Source: Stenotrophomonas bentonitica
GTDB taxonomy: Bacteria; Pseudomonadota; Gammaproteobacteria; Xanthomonadales; Xanthomonadaceae
NCBI RefSeq assembly: GCF_002887735.1
Contig: NZ_PKQP01000008.1
Span: 1 to 64,000 of the forward strand
Length of the DNA: 64,000 nucleotides
Reading direction: 5' to 3'
Shown: piece by piece, positions 44,004-53,682 of the stretch
Numbering within the stretch: the stretch's first letter is position 1
Layout: every line of letters begins with the position of its first letter
Program-made: the position numbers and the translations under genes
The notes under the pieces: model-generated
Told to the model about the DNA's origin: nothing
Database searches by the model: none
What the model saw: the letters and a program-made list of their open reading frames with translations, nothing else

Positions 44004-45012
44004 CACATTGCAGGCCGCCGCCGACGCGCCGCCGCCGAAGAAGCGCAAGGCGGGCATCCTCATTGGCCTGGCCCTGGTGGTCGTCGTGGTGGTCGGCCTC
44101 TGGCTGGCCTGGCGTACCCCGGCCGAGCAGCTGCAGGGCATGGCCGACGCCGACACCATCAACGTAGCCGCGAAGATCACCGCGCGTCTTGCCGAGCTGA
44201 AGGTGCGCGAAGGCGACCGGGTCAAGGCCGGCCAGGTGCTGTTCGTGCTCGACAGTCCGGAAGTGGCGGCCAAGGAAGAGCAGGCGCATGGTGCACTGGA
44301 AGCGGCGCGTGCTGTGGCCGACAAGGCCGACGAAGGTGCACGCAGCGAGGATATCCGCGCTGCGCAGGCCAACTGGAAGCGTGCCGAAGCCGGTGCCACC
44401 CTGGCCGAGGCGACCTATCAGCGCGTGCAGAACCTGTTCAACGAAGGGGTCATGACCCGGCAGAAGCGCGATGAAGCGTTGGCGCAGGCGCGCAGCTCGC
44501 GCGAGCTCTCCAATGCCGCACGGGCGCAGTACGACCAGGCGCTGGCCGGTGCCCGTGACCAGGACAAGCGCGCCGCGCAGGGCCAGGTCCGCCAGGCGCA
44601 GGGCGCGGTGGCCGAAGTCAACGCTGCCCGCGATGAGGTCAACGGCCGCGCGCCGGTGGCCGGCGAGATCAACAAGCGCATGTCCGATATCGGCGAGCTG
44701 GTGCCGGCCGGCTACCCGGTCTTCACCCTGGTCGACATCGACCACATGTGGGTTTCAGTGAACCTGCGCGAGTCGCAGATGCGCGGCCTGAAGGTGGGCA
44801 GCCGCCTGCACGGCAGCGTTCCCGCGCTGGACCGCGACGCCGACTTCGAGGTGTATTTCATCAATCCGGCGGGCGACTACGCCACCTGGCGCGCCACCCG
44901 GCAATCGTCCGGCTATGACGTGCGCAGCTTCGAGATCCGGCTGCGCCCGGTCGCCCCCATCGAAGGTTTCCGGCCGGGGATGAGCGTGCTGTTCGCGTGG
45001 CCGCAGGGATGA
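43996..45012 (+). CDS. HlyD/EmrA-family periplasmic adaptor
   Basis: 338 residues: a short cytoplasmic stretch, one membrane segment (about 20-40), biotinyl-lipoyl halves (VAAKITARLAELKVREGDRVKAGQVLF and RAPVAGEINKR) around an alpha-helical hairpin (about 85-205), and a beta-barrel part (VDIDHMWVSVNLRESQM). It links the inner-membrane permeases to the TolC-like channel. Its stop overlaps the first permease start (ATGA). Confidence 0.88.
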   Translation: MNDTLQAAADAPPPKKRKAGILIGLALVVVVVVGLWLAWRTPAEQLQGMADADTINVAAKITARLAELKVREGDRVKAGQVLFVLDSPEVAAKEEQAHGALEAARAVADKADEGARSEDIRAAQANWKRAEAGATLAEATYQRVQNLFNEGVMTRQKRDEALAQARSSRELSNAARAQYDQALAGARDQDKRAAQGQVRQAQGAVAEVNAARDEVNGRAPVAGEINKRMSDIGELVPAGYPVFTLVDIDHMWVSVNLRESQMRGLKVGSRLHGSVPALDRDADFEVYFINPAGDYATWRATRQSSGYDVRSFEIRLRPVAPIEGFRPGMSVLFAWPQG

Positions 45013-46196
45013 ACCGCCGGGCGCGGGCGGGCATCACCGCCTCGCTGCAGCGCGAGCTGCAGCACCTGCGACAGGATCGTGCCGATCTGCTGCTGGTCAC
45101 CTTGCTGCCAGCGCTGATGCTGGGCGTGATGGCCTGGCTGTTCGCGGCCTCGGTGATGCGCGATATCCCGATCGCCGTCGTCGATCTGGACCGCAGCGCC
45201 GAGAGCCGGCAGCTGGCCCGGATGCTCGATGCAAGCCCCGGGGTGCGCGTGGCCAGCCAGCCGATCAGTCTGGCCGATGCGCAGTCGCAGCTGCGGCGGC
45301 TGGACGTGTTCGCCGTCGTGCTGGTGCCGCGCGATGCGACCCGCAACGCCCTGCGTGGCGAACAGGGCACGGTGTTCGCGTACTACAACGCCACCTACCT
45401 CACCACTGGCCAGTCCGCCGTGCGCGACATCGTTGAAGCCGTCAGCGCCTGGAATGCGCGCCTGCTGGGCGGGCGCATCGGCAAGCAGGTGGGCCCGGCC
45501 AAGCTGCGCGCGCCGCCGATCGCGGTGCAGTCGGACATCCTGCACAACCCGGCACGCAGCTATGAGCTGTTCCTGCTGCCGCTGCTGTTCCCGGCGGTTC
45601 TGTCGCTGGGGTTGGCGTTGGCGGTCGCAGCCAGCCTGGGCCGCGAAGTGCGCGACGGGCACCTGCGCGCGTGGCTCGGTGATGCCCCGTGGTCGGCCAT
45701 CGTCGGCAAGATCGCGCCCTATGTCTTGCTGTTTTCGGCGTATGGGGCGCTCGGCGTGCTCTACCTCGCGCGGGTCCGTGGCGACGGCATCGCCGGCAGC
45801 ACGTTGTTGCTCATGCTGGGCCAGCCGCTGTTCTATCTGGCCTGCGCGGCGGTGGCGCTGCTGTTCGTGGCGCTCACCCGCGACATGGGCAGCGCGCTCT
45901 CCGCGATCGGCCTGAGCATCGGGACTGCCTTGGCATTTTCCGGGGCGACGTTCCCGGTGGTGGATGCGCCACTGTTCACCCGCATATGGAACGCGCTGCT
46001 GCCCCTGACCGCCTACGTCAAACTGCAGACCCAGCAGCAGTTCGTCGGCGCCCCGTGGAGTGTTTCCCTGTGGCCACTGGGTACCCTGCTGCTGATGGTG
46101 CTGGTGGCGGGCGGCATCGGGGGGTGGCGCTTGATCGCCGCCGCGCGGGCTGCCGATCCGGGTACGCCGGCCGCGGCCTCCGGAGCCAGCGCATGA
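45009..46196 (+). CDS. ABC-2 type permease, first of a pair
   Basis: 395 residues from ATG 45009. One N-terminal membrane helix (about 30-48), a large periplasmic domain with AVVDLDRSAESRQLARML (about 50-170), then about five helices. This is the ABC2_membrane_3/YbhS-YbhR architecture. The partner permease follows with an ATGA overlap. No nucleotide-binding subunit is encoded in the operon. Confidence 0.85.
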   Translation: MNRRARAGITASLQRELQHLRQDRADLLLVTLLPALMLGVMAWLFAASVMRDIPIAVVDLDRSAESRQLARMLDASPGVRVASQPISLADAQSQLRRLDVFAVVLVPRDATRNALRGEQGTVFAYYNATYLTTGQSAVRDIVEAVSAWNARLLGGRIGKQVGPAKLRAPPIAVQSDILHNPARSYELFLLPLLFPAVLSLGLALAVAASLGREVRDGHLRAWLGDAPWSAIVGKIAPYVLLFSAYGALGVLYLARVRGDGIAGSTLLLMLGQPLFYLACAAVALLFVALTRDMGSALSAIGLSIGTALAFSGATFPVVDAPLFTRIWNALLPLTAYVKLQTQQQFVGAPWSVSLWPLGTLLLMVLVAGGIGGWRLIAAARAADPGTPAAASGASA

Positions 46197-47305
46197 GCCG
46201 CTTCGGCAGCAGCCTGCGCCTGACCCTGCGCACGGTCCTCACCGACCGCTACGCAGTCGTGCTGATGGTGGGCGCGGTGGTGCTGTACTCGTTCTTCTAC
46301 CCGGCCGCCTACCGCCACCAGGTGGCGACCAACCTGCCCATCGTGGTGGTCGACCACGACCAGAGCGCGACCAGCCGGGAACTGCTGCGTCGCGTGGATG
46401 CGCTGCGCACGGTGCGCATCGTCGACCAGCCGGCCAGCGTCGACCAGGCCCGGGATGAAATGGAAGCCGGCCGGGCCGAAGGCATCCTGCTGATCCCCGC
46501 CAACCTCGAGCGCGACATCCTGCGTGGGGGCAACGGGTATCTGGTGCTGATGGGCAACGGCGCCTACCTGGGCCGCGCCAGCTGGGTGCTCGGCGGCGTG
46601 GCCGATGCCCTGACCGCGTTCGCCCGGGAAGCGGCGGTGTCCCAGGCAGCCTTCATGGGCGCGCCGCAGGCACCGCCGATCACCCTGGTGCAACGCCCGC
46701 TGTTCAACACCCAGGAGGGCTACGGCAGCGCGATCGTCCCCGGCGTGGCCGAACTGATCGTGCACCAGACCCTGCTCATGGGCATCGGCGTACTGCTCGG
46801 CGCGCGGCGGCTGGCGCTGGGCCGGCGGCTGCGTTTCGACCTGCCGACGCTGGCCGGGATGGCCGTCGGCTTCGGTGCGATCGGCCTGCTCGGCCTGCTC
46901 TACTACGCCGGCTTCACCGCGTGGGTGCAGGACTATCCGCGCGGTGGCAATCCGCTCGGGCAGCTGCTGGGCGGCACCTTGTTCATCGCAGCCACGGTAG
47001 CGTTCGGCCTGTTCGTGGGCAGCTTTTTCGCCACCCGCGAGCGTGCGTTCCAGGTCGTCATCGCCTGCTCGATCCCGTTGTTTTTCCTGGCCAACCTGTC
47101 CTGGCCAGCGGTCACCTCGCCGCCGGCACTGGTCGCGCTGGCGCACCTGCTGCCCACCACACCCGGCATCAACCTGATGGTGCGCTTGAACCAGATGGAT
47201 GCCAGCCTCAGCGAAGTCAGCCACGAAATATGGACGCTGGCGGCGCTGCTGGCGCTGTACGGCGGCCTCGCCGTCTGGCGTCTGGGCGCCCGCAGGTCGA
47301 GCTGA
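46193..47305 (+). CDS. ABC-2 type permease, second of a pair
   Basis: 370 residues from ATG 46193. Same layout as the first permease: a helix at about 22-40, a periplasmic domain beginning IVVVDHDQSATSRELLRRV, then about five C-terminal helices. It likely forms a heterodimer with its neighbour. It ends the operon, and the convergent YkgJ-like gene follows 32 bp later. Confidence 0.85.
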   Translation: MSRFGSSLRLTLRTVLTDRYAVVLMVGAVVLYSFFYPAAYRHQVATNLPIVVVDHDQSATSRELLRRVDALRTVRIVDQPASVDQARDEMEAGRAEGILLIPANLERDILRGGNGYLVLMGNGAYLGRASWVLGGVADALTAFAREAAVSQAAFMGAPQAPPITLVQRPLFNTQEGYGSAIVPGVAELIVHQTLLMGIGVLLGARRLALGRRLRFDLPTLAGMAVGFGAIGLLGLLYYAGFTAWVQDYPRGGNPLGQLLGGTLFIAATVAFGLFVGSFFATRERAFQVVIACSIPLFFLANLSWPAVTSPPALVALAHLLPTTPGINLMVRLNQMDASLSEVSHEIWTLAALLALYGGLAVWRLGARRSS

Positions 47306-47337
47306 GGGCATGGCGTCCCGCACAGCCACAGTGCCCG

Positions 47338-47694
47338 TCAGATGAGGACCTGGCGGGTGCTGCGCAGGAACTGGTGGATATCGGCTTCGACGCTTTCGTC
47401 CAGCATGTAGACCGGTCGCTGGCCGTTCGGGCAGCGCAGCGTAGGCGTGGTCCCGAACATGCGGCAGATCAACGGCCGCTCTTCGTAGACCTCGCAGCCA
47501 TTGGCGCCCAGGTACGGGCAACTCAGCGCTTCCAGGGCGGCGGCATGCTCGGCATCGCTCTTGAGCGGCAGGCGGGCAACTTCCTCGCTGGAGGCGGTGA
47601 CCGGCCCACAGCAGTCGTGGCACCCCACCACGCAGCGGAAAGAAGGAATCTGCTCGCGCAGCCGCTGGATCGCGTCACGGGTCGCATAGGGCAT
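47338..47694 (-). CDS. YkgJ-family cysteine-cluster protein
   Basis: 118 residues. The cysteine pattern C-x3-C-x2-CC (CVVGCHDCCG), then CPYLGANGCEVYEERPLICRMFG and a final RCPNG, is characteristic of the YkgJ family, thought to bind a zinc or iron-sulfur centre. Function unknown. Single gene, convergent with the export operon. Confidence 0.85.
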   Translation of the reverse strand: MPYATRDAIQRLREQIPSFRCVVGCHDCCGPVTASSEEVARLPLKSDAEHAAALEALSCPYLGANGCEVYEERPLICRMFGTTPTLRCPNGQRPVYMLDESVEADIHQFLRSTRQVLI

Positions 47695-47855
47695 GGGGAG
47701 GGCACTCGTCAGCGTCAGCGGCTGGCCATTTTACGCCTCCGGCGGCCGCGGGGGCGGCGGCCGACCGGCGCGTGTCAACGGACAGGCAACGGCCCTTCCC
47801 TCGTCCTTGACGCGTGCAGGCACACCATGGAGGCCTCTTCTTTTGTCCCACCCCC

Positions 47856-48260
47856 ATGAACCGTTCCACTGTTGTACCTACAGGCCGTACCGTACTGGTT
47901 GTTGAAGACGAAGCCGAGCTCTCCCGGTTGTTCATCGAAGTGCTGCAGGAGGCAGGTCATACGGCGGTCAGCGCTGATTCCGTGACGGATGCGCTCAGCG
48001 CCCTCACCGGCCAGCGATTCGATGCGGCCATCCTCGACGTGGAGCTTCGCGACGGATCGGTCTTCCCTGTGGCCGACCGACTGGCCGCCACGGGCACCCC
48101 TTTCCTGTTCGCCTCCGCGGTCTATCACCAGATAGTGCCACGCGCCCATCAACGGGTGCCCTTCGTGTCCAAGCCCTTCGACATCCGCGTGTTGCAGCAA
48201 CGGGTGGCAGAAGCGCTGGCCACAGGATCGGGGTCAACGGGCAACCCACAGCAGGCCTAG
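47856..48260 (+). CDS. Stand-alone response-regulator receiver protein
   Basis: 134 residues from ATG 47856. Receiver domain only: acidic pair in VVEDEAE, phospho-acceptor Asp in AAILDVELRDG (about residue 60), Lys in FVSKPFD. No output domain and no kinase gene beside it. CheY-like signalling or phosphorelay use is likely. Confidence 0.85.
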   Translation: MNRSTVVPTGRTVLVVEDEAELSRLFIEVLQEAGHTAVSADSVTDALSALTGQRFDAAILDVELRDGSVFPVADRLAATGTPFLFASAVYHQIVPRAHQRVPFVSKPFDIRVLQQRVAEALATGSGSTGNPQQA

Positions 48261-48354
48261 TGCCCCAGCGACGACGCAGCGCCGCGACCGCGCCACCGTA
48301 CGGTCGCATGGTCCCGGACAGAGCGCCTGCATTACGGGCGCCCTTTCGCCCCCC

Positions 48355-49626
48355 TCACAGCGTCGCCTGCGCCTGCAGCGTGAACACCCAGCTGTCCGGG
48401 CGGCTGTCATACGCACCCGGCCGCGCGACGTACTGCACCGCGGGCCGCAGGATCAGCCACGGGGTGACCTGCACGCCGTAGTTCAGCTCGACGAACTGCT
48501 CGTTGCTCTGCACGTCCTTGCCGGTAATGCGCTGGTACTCGGCGAGGCGGTCGGAGATGTCCAGCCGGGTCCAGGCGAGACTGAGCACGTCGTCTTCGCG
48601 CGAGGCCACGACACCGCGCCAACTCAGGCCGGCCTCCCACGAGTAACGCATCAGGCCGGTCTTGGCATCCGCGCGCGTGGCCACGCCAAATACCGACACC
48701 CCGCGCACGGTGTCGCCTTCGGGTTTGAGCACGCGCTGCGCCAGCTGGATGTAGGAGCCGCTGCGATGGGAGGCATGTGGCGCCGCCGGATTGCCGATAT
48801 CGTCGGCGTTGGAGGTGTCCAGGTAGTAGCCCACCTTGTAGGTGCCGCCGTAATGCGCGCCGGTGTTGCCGTGGCTGTAGCCCACTTCGACAGGCAGGAA
48901 CAGACCGGTCTTGCCACGGTCGGACACCCGGAAGCCGCTGCCGGCCTGCTTGCGCATCGGCACGACGTCATAGATGCCGGTCTGGGCGTACCAGCCGGAA
49001 GGGTCGGCCCATTTCACCCGAAGGCCCCACTGGCCGGTAGGGTTGTCGAGCCAGCCGGAACTGTAGATCGGCCCCAGCGGGTGGCCGCACTGGCCGTTGT
49101 TGTTGAAATTGCAGGTATAGGGCAGACCGCCGAAGTCGTTGCCCATCGAGTAGAAGCCGCCCTTCAGGCTCAAGCGCTTGTCCAGCAGCCAGCGCTCGTA
49201 GGAGAGTTCATTGAAACGCAGGTTCTGGCCCTGCCCGTAGAAGGCCTGGTTCTGCACGTAGGAGCCGGTGGAGCGGTCGTTGACCGCGTTGCCGAAGCGG
49301 TCGGAAAAGACCACGCGCATCGTGCCGTCAACACCGAAGGCCTTGCCGGTATCGATCATCGCGCCGATGTCGACGTGCTCGGCGGTCGACCAGCCAGTGC
49401 CTTTGTAACCGTCGCTGTTGACGCCGGTGGCGACCACGATCCGGGCGCTCGGGGTCACGCCGCGGTCCTGCAGCCATATCCGGGCCGCCCACGCCGCGCT
49501 CAGCGGTGTCTGGGCGATGGTATCCACCGGTTTCGGCTTGGGCGCCTCGGCGTCGGCCGCCCAGGCCGGTACGCTGGTCGCGGCCGCCAACAGACCAAGG
49601 GTGATCAGACAGGGGGTGTATTTCAT
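48355..49626 (-). CDS. OprB-family carbohydrate porin
   Basis: 423 residues from ATG 49626, with a signal peptide ending near AWAAD. A beta-barrel with the OprB signature region (WAARIWLQDRGVTPSARIV at the N-terminus, NELSYERWLLDKRLSLKGGFYSMGNDF and the C-terminal VQFVELNYGV...FTLQAQATL). It admits sugars to the periplasm. It is the last gene of the dehydrogenase operon (ATGA overlap with the cytochrome gene), so uptake and periplasmic oxidation of the sugar are coupled. Confidence 0.85.
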   Translation of the reverse strand: MKYTPCLITLGLLAAATSVPAWAADAEAPKPKPVDTIAQTPLSAAWAARIWLQDRGVTPSARIVVATGVNSDGYKGTGWSTAEHVDIGAMIDTGKAFGVDGTMRVVFSDRFGNAVNDRSTGSYVQNQAFYGQGQNLRFNELSYERWLLDKRLSLKGGFYSMGNDFGGLPYTCNFNNNGQCGHPLGPIYSSGWLDNPTGQWGLRVKWADPSGWYAQTGIYDVVPMRKQAGSGFRVSDRGKTGLFLPVEVGYSHGNTGAHYGGTYKVGYYLDTSNADDIGNPAAPHASHRSGSYIQLAQRVLKPEGDTVRGVSVFGVATRADAKTGLMRYSWEAGLSWRGVVASREDDVLSLAWTRLDISDRLAEYQRITGKDVQSNEQFVELNYGVQVTPWLILRPAVQYVARPGAYDSRPDSWVFTLQAQATL

Positions 49627-51020
49627 GCCGAGGCCCTCCGCAGCCTGCGTTTCTTCCAGGCGCGTCGCACCATCGCGATCACCACCACGAACGCCGCAAG
49701 CCCGAGGATGAGCAGCGGCAGCCACAGGCGTGCGATCTTGGCCAGCAAGGGCTTCTCACCGCCGTCGCGGATCAGCGCGACCTGCGCTTCCGTCACCTGA
49801 TCACCGGGGCCGAAGTTGGTCCGTACATACGTCGCAACGGCGGCGATATCGGCATCGCTCAACGCCTGGACGTAAGAGCCCTCGGAGAAATGCGGCATCA
49901 CCACATGCTGGCCATCCACCTCGCGGTCGATGCCGCCGATGATGGTGGCCACCAGGTTCTGGGGCCGGGTCATGCCGACGGTGCTGTTGTGCACCAGCGA
50001 CGGGTAGTAGCCGTCCTTGCTGCCCTCGCCCTGCGGCCCGTGGCAGCTGGCGCACAGGCCGGAATACAGCACCGCACCGGAGGTGATCGGCGCGTCCGTG
50101 CCGCGCACCGGCTGCTCACCGGGCGCCTTGGCGGCATCGCCCCAGGCGAAGGCGGCGCGGGTGGCGTCCTTGTCGGCCACCGCAGGCACGGTCCGCAGGT
50201 AGGTCACGATGGCGCTGATGTCTTCATCGCGCAGCTTGGAGAGGCTGTTGGTCACCGCCTCGGCCATGCCGCCGCCGGCCTGTCCCTTGCCCTCCACCCG
50301 GCCGGTCTTGAGGTATCGGGCCAGTTCGTCATCGCTCCAGCCGCCGATGCCGCTGATCGGATGGGAGGTGATGTTGGGGGCATACCAGTCACCCAACGAA
50401 CCGCCGGCGAAGGCTTTGCCACCCACCTCCTGCATCATCAACCCGCGCGGGCTGTGGCAGCTGGAGCAGTGCGCCAGCCCTTCCACCAGATAGGCGCCGC
50501 GATTCCACTGGGCGCTCTGCGCCGGATCAGGTTTGAAGGGCGTCTTGTCCAGGAACAGCAGATTCCACACCGCCATCGACGAGCGGACGCTGAAGGGGAA
50601 CGGCAGCTCGGTGGTCTGCGCCTCTTCATCCACCGGCGCGACGGCCTGCATGAAATAGACGTACAGCGCGTGGATGTCATCGTCGGTCAGTTTCGCGTAC
50701 GAGGTGTAGGGCATCGCCGGATACAGATGCGCGCCGTCCTTGCGCACGCCCTCGCGCACCGCCTTGGCGAAATCGCCTTCCGTGTAGTTGCCGATGCCAT
50801 GGCTCTTGGACGGGGTGATATTGCTGGCCCAGATCTCGCCCAGTGGCGAGGCGATCGCATAACCGCCCGCATACGGCTTGCCCTGCTTCGGGCTGGTATG
50901 GCAGGCCACACAATCGGCGGCCACGGACAGGTAGCGACCGCGCTCGACCGTCTCGTCGGCGCGTGCAACCTGGCTGCCCCCGGCCAGCAGGCCGAACGCG
51001 ATGAGGAGGAAGGTCTTCAT
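49623..51020 (-). CDS. Triheme cytochrome c subunit of a membrane sugar/gluconate dehydrogenase
   Basis: 465 residues from ATG 51020. A signal peptide is followed by three c-type haem motifs, CVACH (about 37), CSSCH (about 185) and CASCH (about 315), each with a downstream Met-containing loop, and a C-terminal membrane anchor (WLPLLILGLAAFVVVIAMV, about 435-455). It passes electrons from the GMC dehydrogenase to quinone. ATGA overlaps with both neighbours. Confidence 0.9.
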   Translation of the reverse strand: MKTFLLIAFGLLAGGSQVARADETVERGRYLSVAADCVACHTSPKQGKPYAGGYAIASPLGEIWASNITPSKSHGIGNYTEGDFAKAVREGVRKDGAHLYPAMPYTSYAKLTDDDIHALYVYFMQAVAPVDEEAQTTELPFPFSVRSSMAVWNLLFLDKTPFKPDPAQSAQWNRGAYLVEGLAHCSSCHSPRGLMMQEVGGKAFAGGSLGDWYAPNITSHPISGIGGWSDDELARYLKTGRVEGKGQAGGGMAEAVTNSLSKLRDEDISAIVTYLRTVPAVADKDATRAAFAWGDAAKAPGEQPVRGTDAPITSGAVLYSGLCASCHGPQGEGSKDGYYPSLVHNSTVGMTRPQNLVATIIGGIDREVDGQHVVMPHFSEGSYVQALSDADIAAVATYVRTNFGPGDQVTEAQVALIRDGGEKPLLAKIARLWLPLLILGLAAFVVVIAMVRRAWKKRRLRRASA

Positions 51021-52657
51021 GCGGCACGCTCGATCGCATCGGCCGCGCGCAGCGCCAGCGCAGCCATGGTCAGGGTGCTGTTGACGACGCTGGCCGAGAC
51101 CATCGCGCTGCCACCCGGCAGCCACAGGTTCGGGTGGTCATGCGCGCGGCAGTCGCCGTCGACCACGGAATCCCGGGGGTCGGCACCCATGATGGTCGAG
51201 CCCATGATGTGGTTATTGGCATTGAGCGCCGTGGTGATGACGAACTCTTCGGCATTGAAGAGCTTGCCGATGTGCCGCAGCTGCTCGCAGGATTTGTCGT
51301 AGCCCTTGCGCGCGTAATCGCCCAGCGAGTAATGGATGTCCGGGCAGGCCAGGCCATGACCATCGACGCGGGTCTTGGAGAGCGTCAGGCGGTTGCTCGG
51401 ATCCGGCAGCGGCTCCAGGCTGATCGACAGGTCCACCCCGTAGATCGCGCGGCGGCGGATTTCCGCATCCAGGGCCTCACCGGCCAGCCCCATCTTCAAG
51501 GCCTGGTCGGTGGCGATCGCCACGCGGCTGATGTTGTTGAGGATGATCTTGGTCGCCGAGTACTCCGAGCGGAACGCCCCGTCGCGTGGCCCGACCATGC
51601 AGCTGGACTGCGCCGGACCACGTCCCAGCCAGATCGGCCGGTCGGCAATGAAGGAGCAGTGGAAGCCGGAGTGGTCCAGCATGTTGCGGCCGACCTGGTC
51701 GGAGGAATTGGCAATGCCGTTCGGGTTCTGTTCGTTGGCGGCCAGCAGCAACAGGCGCGGTGTTTCCAGCGCGTTGCAGGCGATCACGAAACTGCGGCCG
51801 GTGGCCTTGTGGCTCACCTTGTCGCTGTCATACCAGTGGATCGCGGTGACCCGGTTCTGGTCGTCGGTATCGATCCTGTACGCCACCGATTCGGCCAACA
51901 CTTTGGCGCCCAGCGCCTCGGCGGCCTGGACGGTGTGCACGCCGTTGTACATCGCCCCGATCGGGCAGATCGGCTGGCAGTTGTTGTTGCCGCAGCAGGC
52001 AGGCCGGTCATTCCACGGCTTGATCATGCGCCCCTGCGGAATCGGCACCAGGTTGTAGCCGTGCGGATTGACCACCTCGGCGAACACCTTGTCGCCGTTG
52101 CCCCACGGAATCATGTCGGCCAGGTAGGGCTTCGAGCGCTCCGAGGGGCTCTGCTGCGCCGGGTCGTTCGGCCCGGACACGCCCATGGCCTCCTCGGCAC
52201 GGCAGTAGTACGGCTCGATGTCCTCGTAACTGATCGGCCAATCGCGACCGACGCCATAGGCTGATTGCATCTTGAAGTCGACCGGGAGATGGCGCCAGCA
52301 CGACGCCGCCCAGTGCCAGGTGGTGCCGCCGACGGCCTTGATGAAGCCCTGATGGAAGCTGCTGGCATCGGGCCCGGTCAGCCCGACGTAGTCGTTGGCC
52401 GGGAAATACAGCGGCGCCGTCGCGAATTTCGATTGCGGGAATGGCCCCTGGAAGTCGCTGCCGATACGGCGCTCGAAACTGACGTTGCGCCAGTTCTCGA
52501 CCACATCGGAGCGGTTCAAGCGGGGCCCGGCCTCGAGGACCAGAACCGATTTGCCGGCGCGCACCAGCTGGTGGGCGATCAATGCACCGACGACGCCCGA
52601 GCCGACGATCACGACGTCGGCATCGACGTCGCCATCACGGAAAACCGGAGCTTTCAT
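51017..52657 (-). CDS. GMC-family flavoprotein dehydrogenase, large subunit
   Basis: 546 residues. FAD-binding N-terminus VVIVGSGVVGALIAHQLVRAG, catalytic region NNHIMGSTIMGADP, and C-terminal LPGGSAMVSASVVNSTLTM place it with gluconate/sorbitol/2-keto-gluconate dehydrogenase large subunits of the three-subunit periplasmic type. A CCGNNNCQPICPIGAMY segment (about 217-233) is the cysteine cluster that binds an iron-sulfur centre in relatives. The small subunit gene precedes it by 46 bp and the cytochrome follows. Substrate sugar or sugar acid unknown. Confidence 0.88.
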   Translation of the reverse strand: MKAPVFRDGDVDADVVIVGSGVVGALIAHQLVRAGKSVLVLEAGPRLNRSDVVENWRNVSFERRIGSDFQGPFPQSKFATAPLYFPANDYVGLTGPDASSFHQGFIKAVGGTTWHWAASCWRHLPVDFKMQSAYGVGRDWPISYEDIEPYYCRAEEAMGVSGPNDPAQQSPSERSKPYLADMIPWGNGDKVFAEVVNPHGYNLVPIPQGRMIKPWNDRPACCGNNNCQPICPIGAMYNGVHTVQAAEALGAKVLAESVAYRIDTDDQNRVTAIHWYDSDKVSHKATGRSFVIACNALETPRLLLLAANEQNPNGIANSSDQVGRNMLDHSGFHCSFIADRPIWLGRGPAQSSCMVGPRDGAFRSEYSATKIILNNISRVAIATDQALKMGLAGEALDAEIRRRAIYGVDLSISLEPLPDPSNRLTLSKTRVDGHGLACPDIHYSLGDYARKGYDKSCEQLRHIGKLFNAEEFVITTALNANNHIMGSTIMGADPRDSVVDGDCRAHDHPNLWLPGGSAMVSASVVNSTLTMAALALRAADAIERAA

Positions 52658-52703
52658 GAGAGGGATTCCAGATCAGTAACAGGAAAAAGAGAACCGCGCA
52701 GGC

Positions 52704-53249
52704 TTATGCGTGGGCTCGAATCGGGGCCGGCGGCTCAGCGGTCCACCAGGCGGGTCCGCCCTGGACATAGGTCGGTGGCGAAAGGCCGTCGTCCACGCAG
52801 CGCTGCATCAGCGCATCGCGATAGGACACGGTCACGGCGTGGACCCCTTTGCCCACCGTGCCGGTATACCAGGCAGTGATGATGGCAAGCGCCGCGGGCT
52901 TGGCCTCGCCGGCGGCGGCGACCAGCGTCGTGGCACCGCTCACCTGCCCGGCCAGCGTGACCAAGGCGGGGAACTGCGCATGCAGGTCGGGCTGCAGGGT
53001 GGCGAACGCCTTTTCGATCCGTTCGGCCGTGGCCGGGTCAAGGTCGTTCTTGTCGGTCAGGGCGCGGGACAGCGAGAGGAAGGCGGTATCGGTCCTGGCC
53101 GCCGGCGCTGCTGCGGCGGGCGTTGCCACCGCAGGCGCTTTATCACGACAGGCCGCGAGCAGCGAAACCGAACCAACCGCAAGAAGGAAGCCTCGTCGTG
53201 TGAGGCCGTGCCCGCGCCGGTTCTCGTCCACTCCCTCGGGAATACTCAT
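52704..53249 (-). CDS. Small (TAT-exported) subunit of the dehydrogenase
   Basis: 181 residues from ATG 53249. A twin-arginine signal (LTRRGFLLAVGSVSLLAAC) that also ends in a possible lipobox Cys. The remainder is the helical sorbitol/gluconate dehydrogenase subunit 3 fold, with VVSYRDALMQRCVDD-like and WW-containing C-terminal sequence. It carries the folded flavoprotein across the membrane. First gene of the operon. Confidence 0.8.
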   Translation of the reverse strand: MSIPEGVDENRRGHGLTRRGFLLAVGSVSLLAACRDKAPAVATPAAAAPAARTDTAFLSLSRALTDKNDLDPATAERIEKAFATLQPDLHAQFPALVTLAGQVSGATTLVAAAGEAKPAALAIITAWYTGTVGKGVHAVTVSYRDALMQRCVDDGLSPPTYVQGGPAWWTAEPPAPIRAHA

Positions 53250-53430
53250 GATGTCTACTCTGCTCCGTAACACGCCGGCTCCCCGCCCGCAGACCACGGA
53301 ACGGCTAAGCATCGACGGCGGCAAGGGTACTCCATGCCGCTGTCGTCACAGAGTGATCAACGAGGTGATCACGGATCAGCAACAGCCTCAGCGTTACAAA
53401 CCGGAGTGGTATCACTCCCGGAGAATCGTC

Positions 53431-53676
53431 ATGCGCACCTTGTTGCTCACCGCCCTTGCCACGATGGCGCTGTCTGCCTGCAGCCAGGCCGAGCACACTG
53501 ATCAAGGCAAGCACGCCGATACGATCGAGCAGCCTGCCACCGCCCCGGCCGCGGGCGATACGTCGCGCAACGTGCCCGGTGGCGGTAGTGGAACGGCCGC
53601 CTCCGAGGCGCAGGACTCCGGGCACGACACCGGGACCAGCGCGGAACCGAAGCGCGAATCCCCGCCGAAGCCGTGA
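53431..53676 (+). CDS. Small lipoprotein
   Basis: 81 residues from ATG 53431, with GGAG 8 bases upstream. Signal peptide with lipobox LSAC (Cys 17), then a low-complexity hydrophilic tail rich in Gly, Thr, Glu and Pro. No domain is recognised. It precedes the next small gene by 6 bp. Confidence 0.65.
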   Translation: MRTLLLTALATMALSACSQAEHTDQGKHADTIEQPATAPAAGDTSRNVPGGGSGTAASEAQDSGHDTGTSAEPKRESPPKP

Positions 53677-53682
53677 TCCCCC

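Noticed and set aside
46013..47623. 536-residue minus-strand open frame
   Set aside because: Antisense to the second permease gene and part of the YkgJ-like gene; no domain content.
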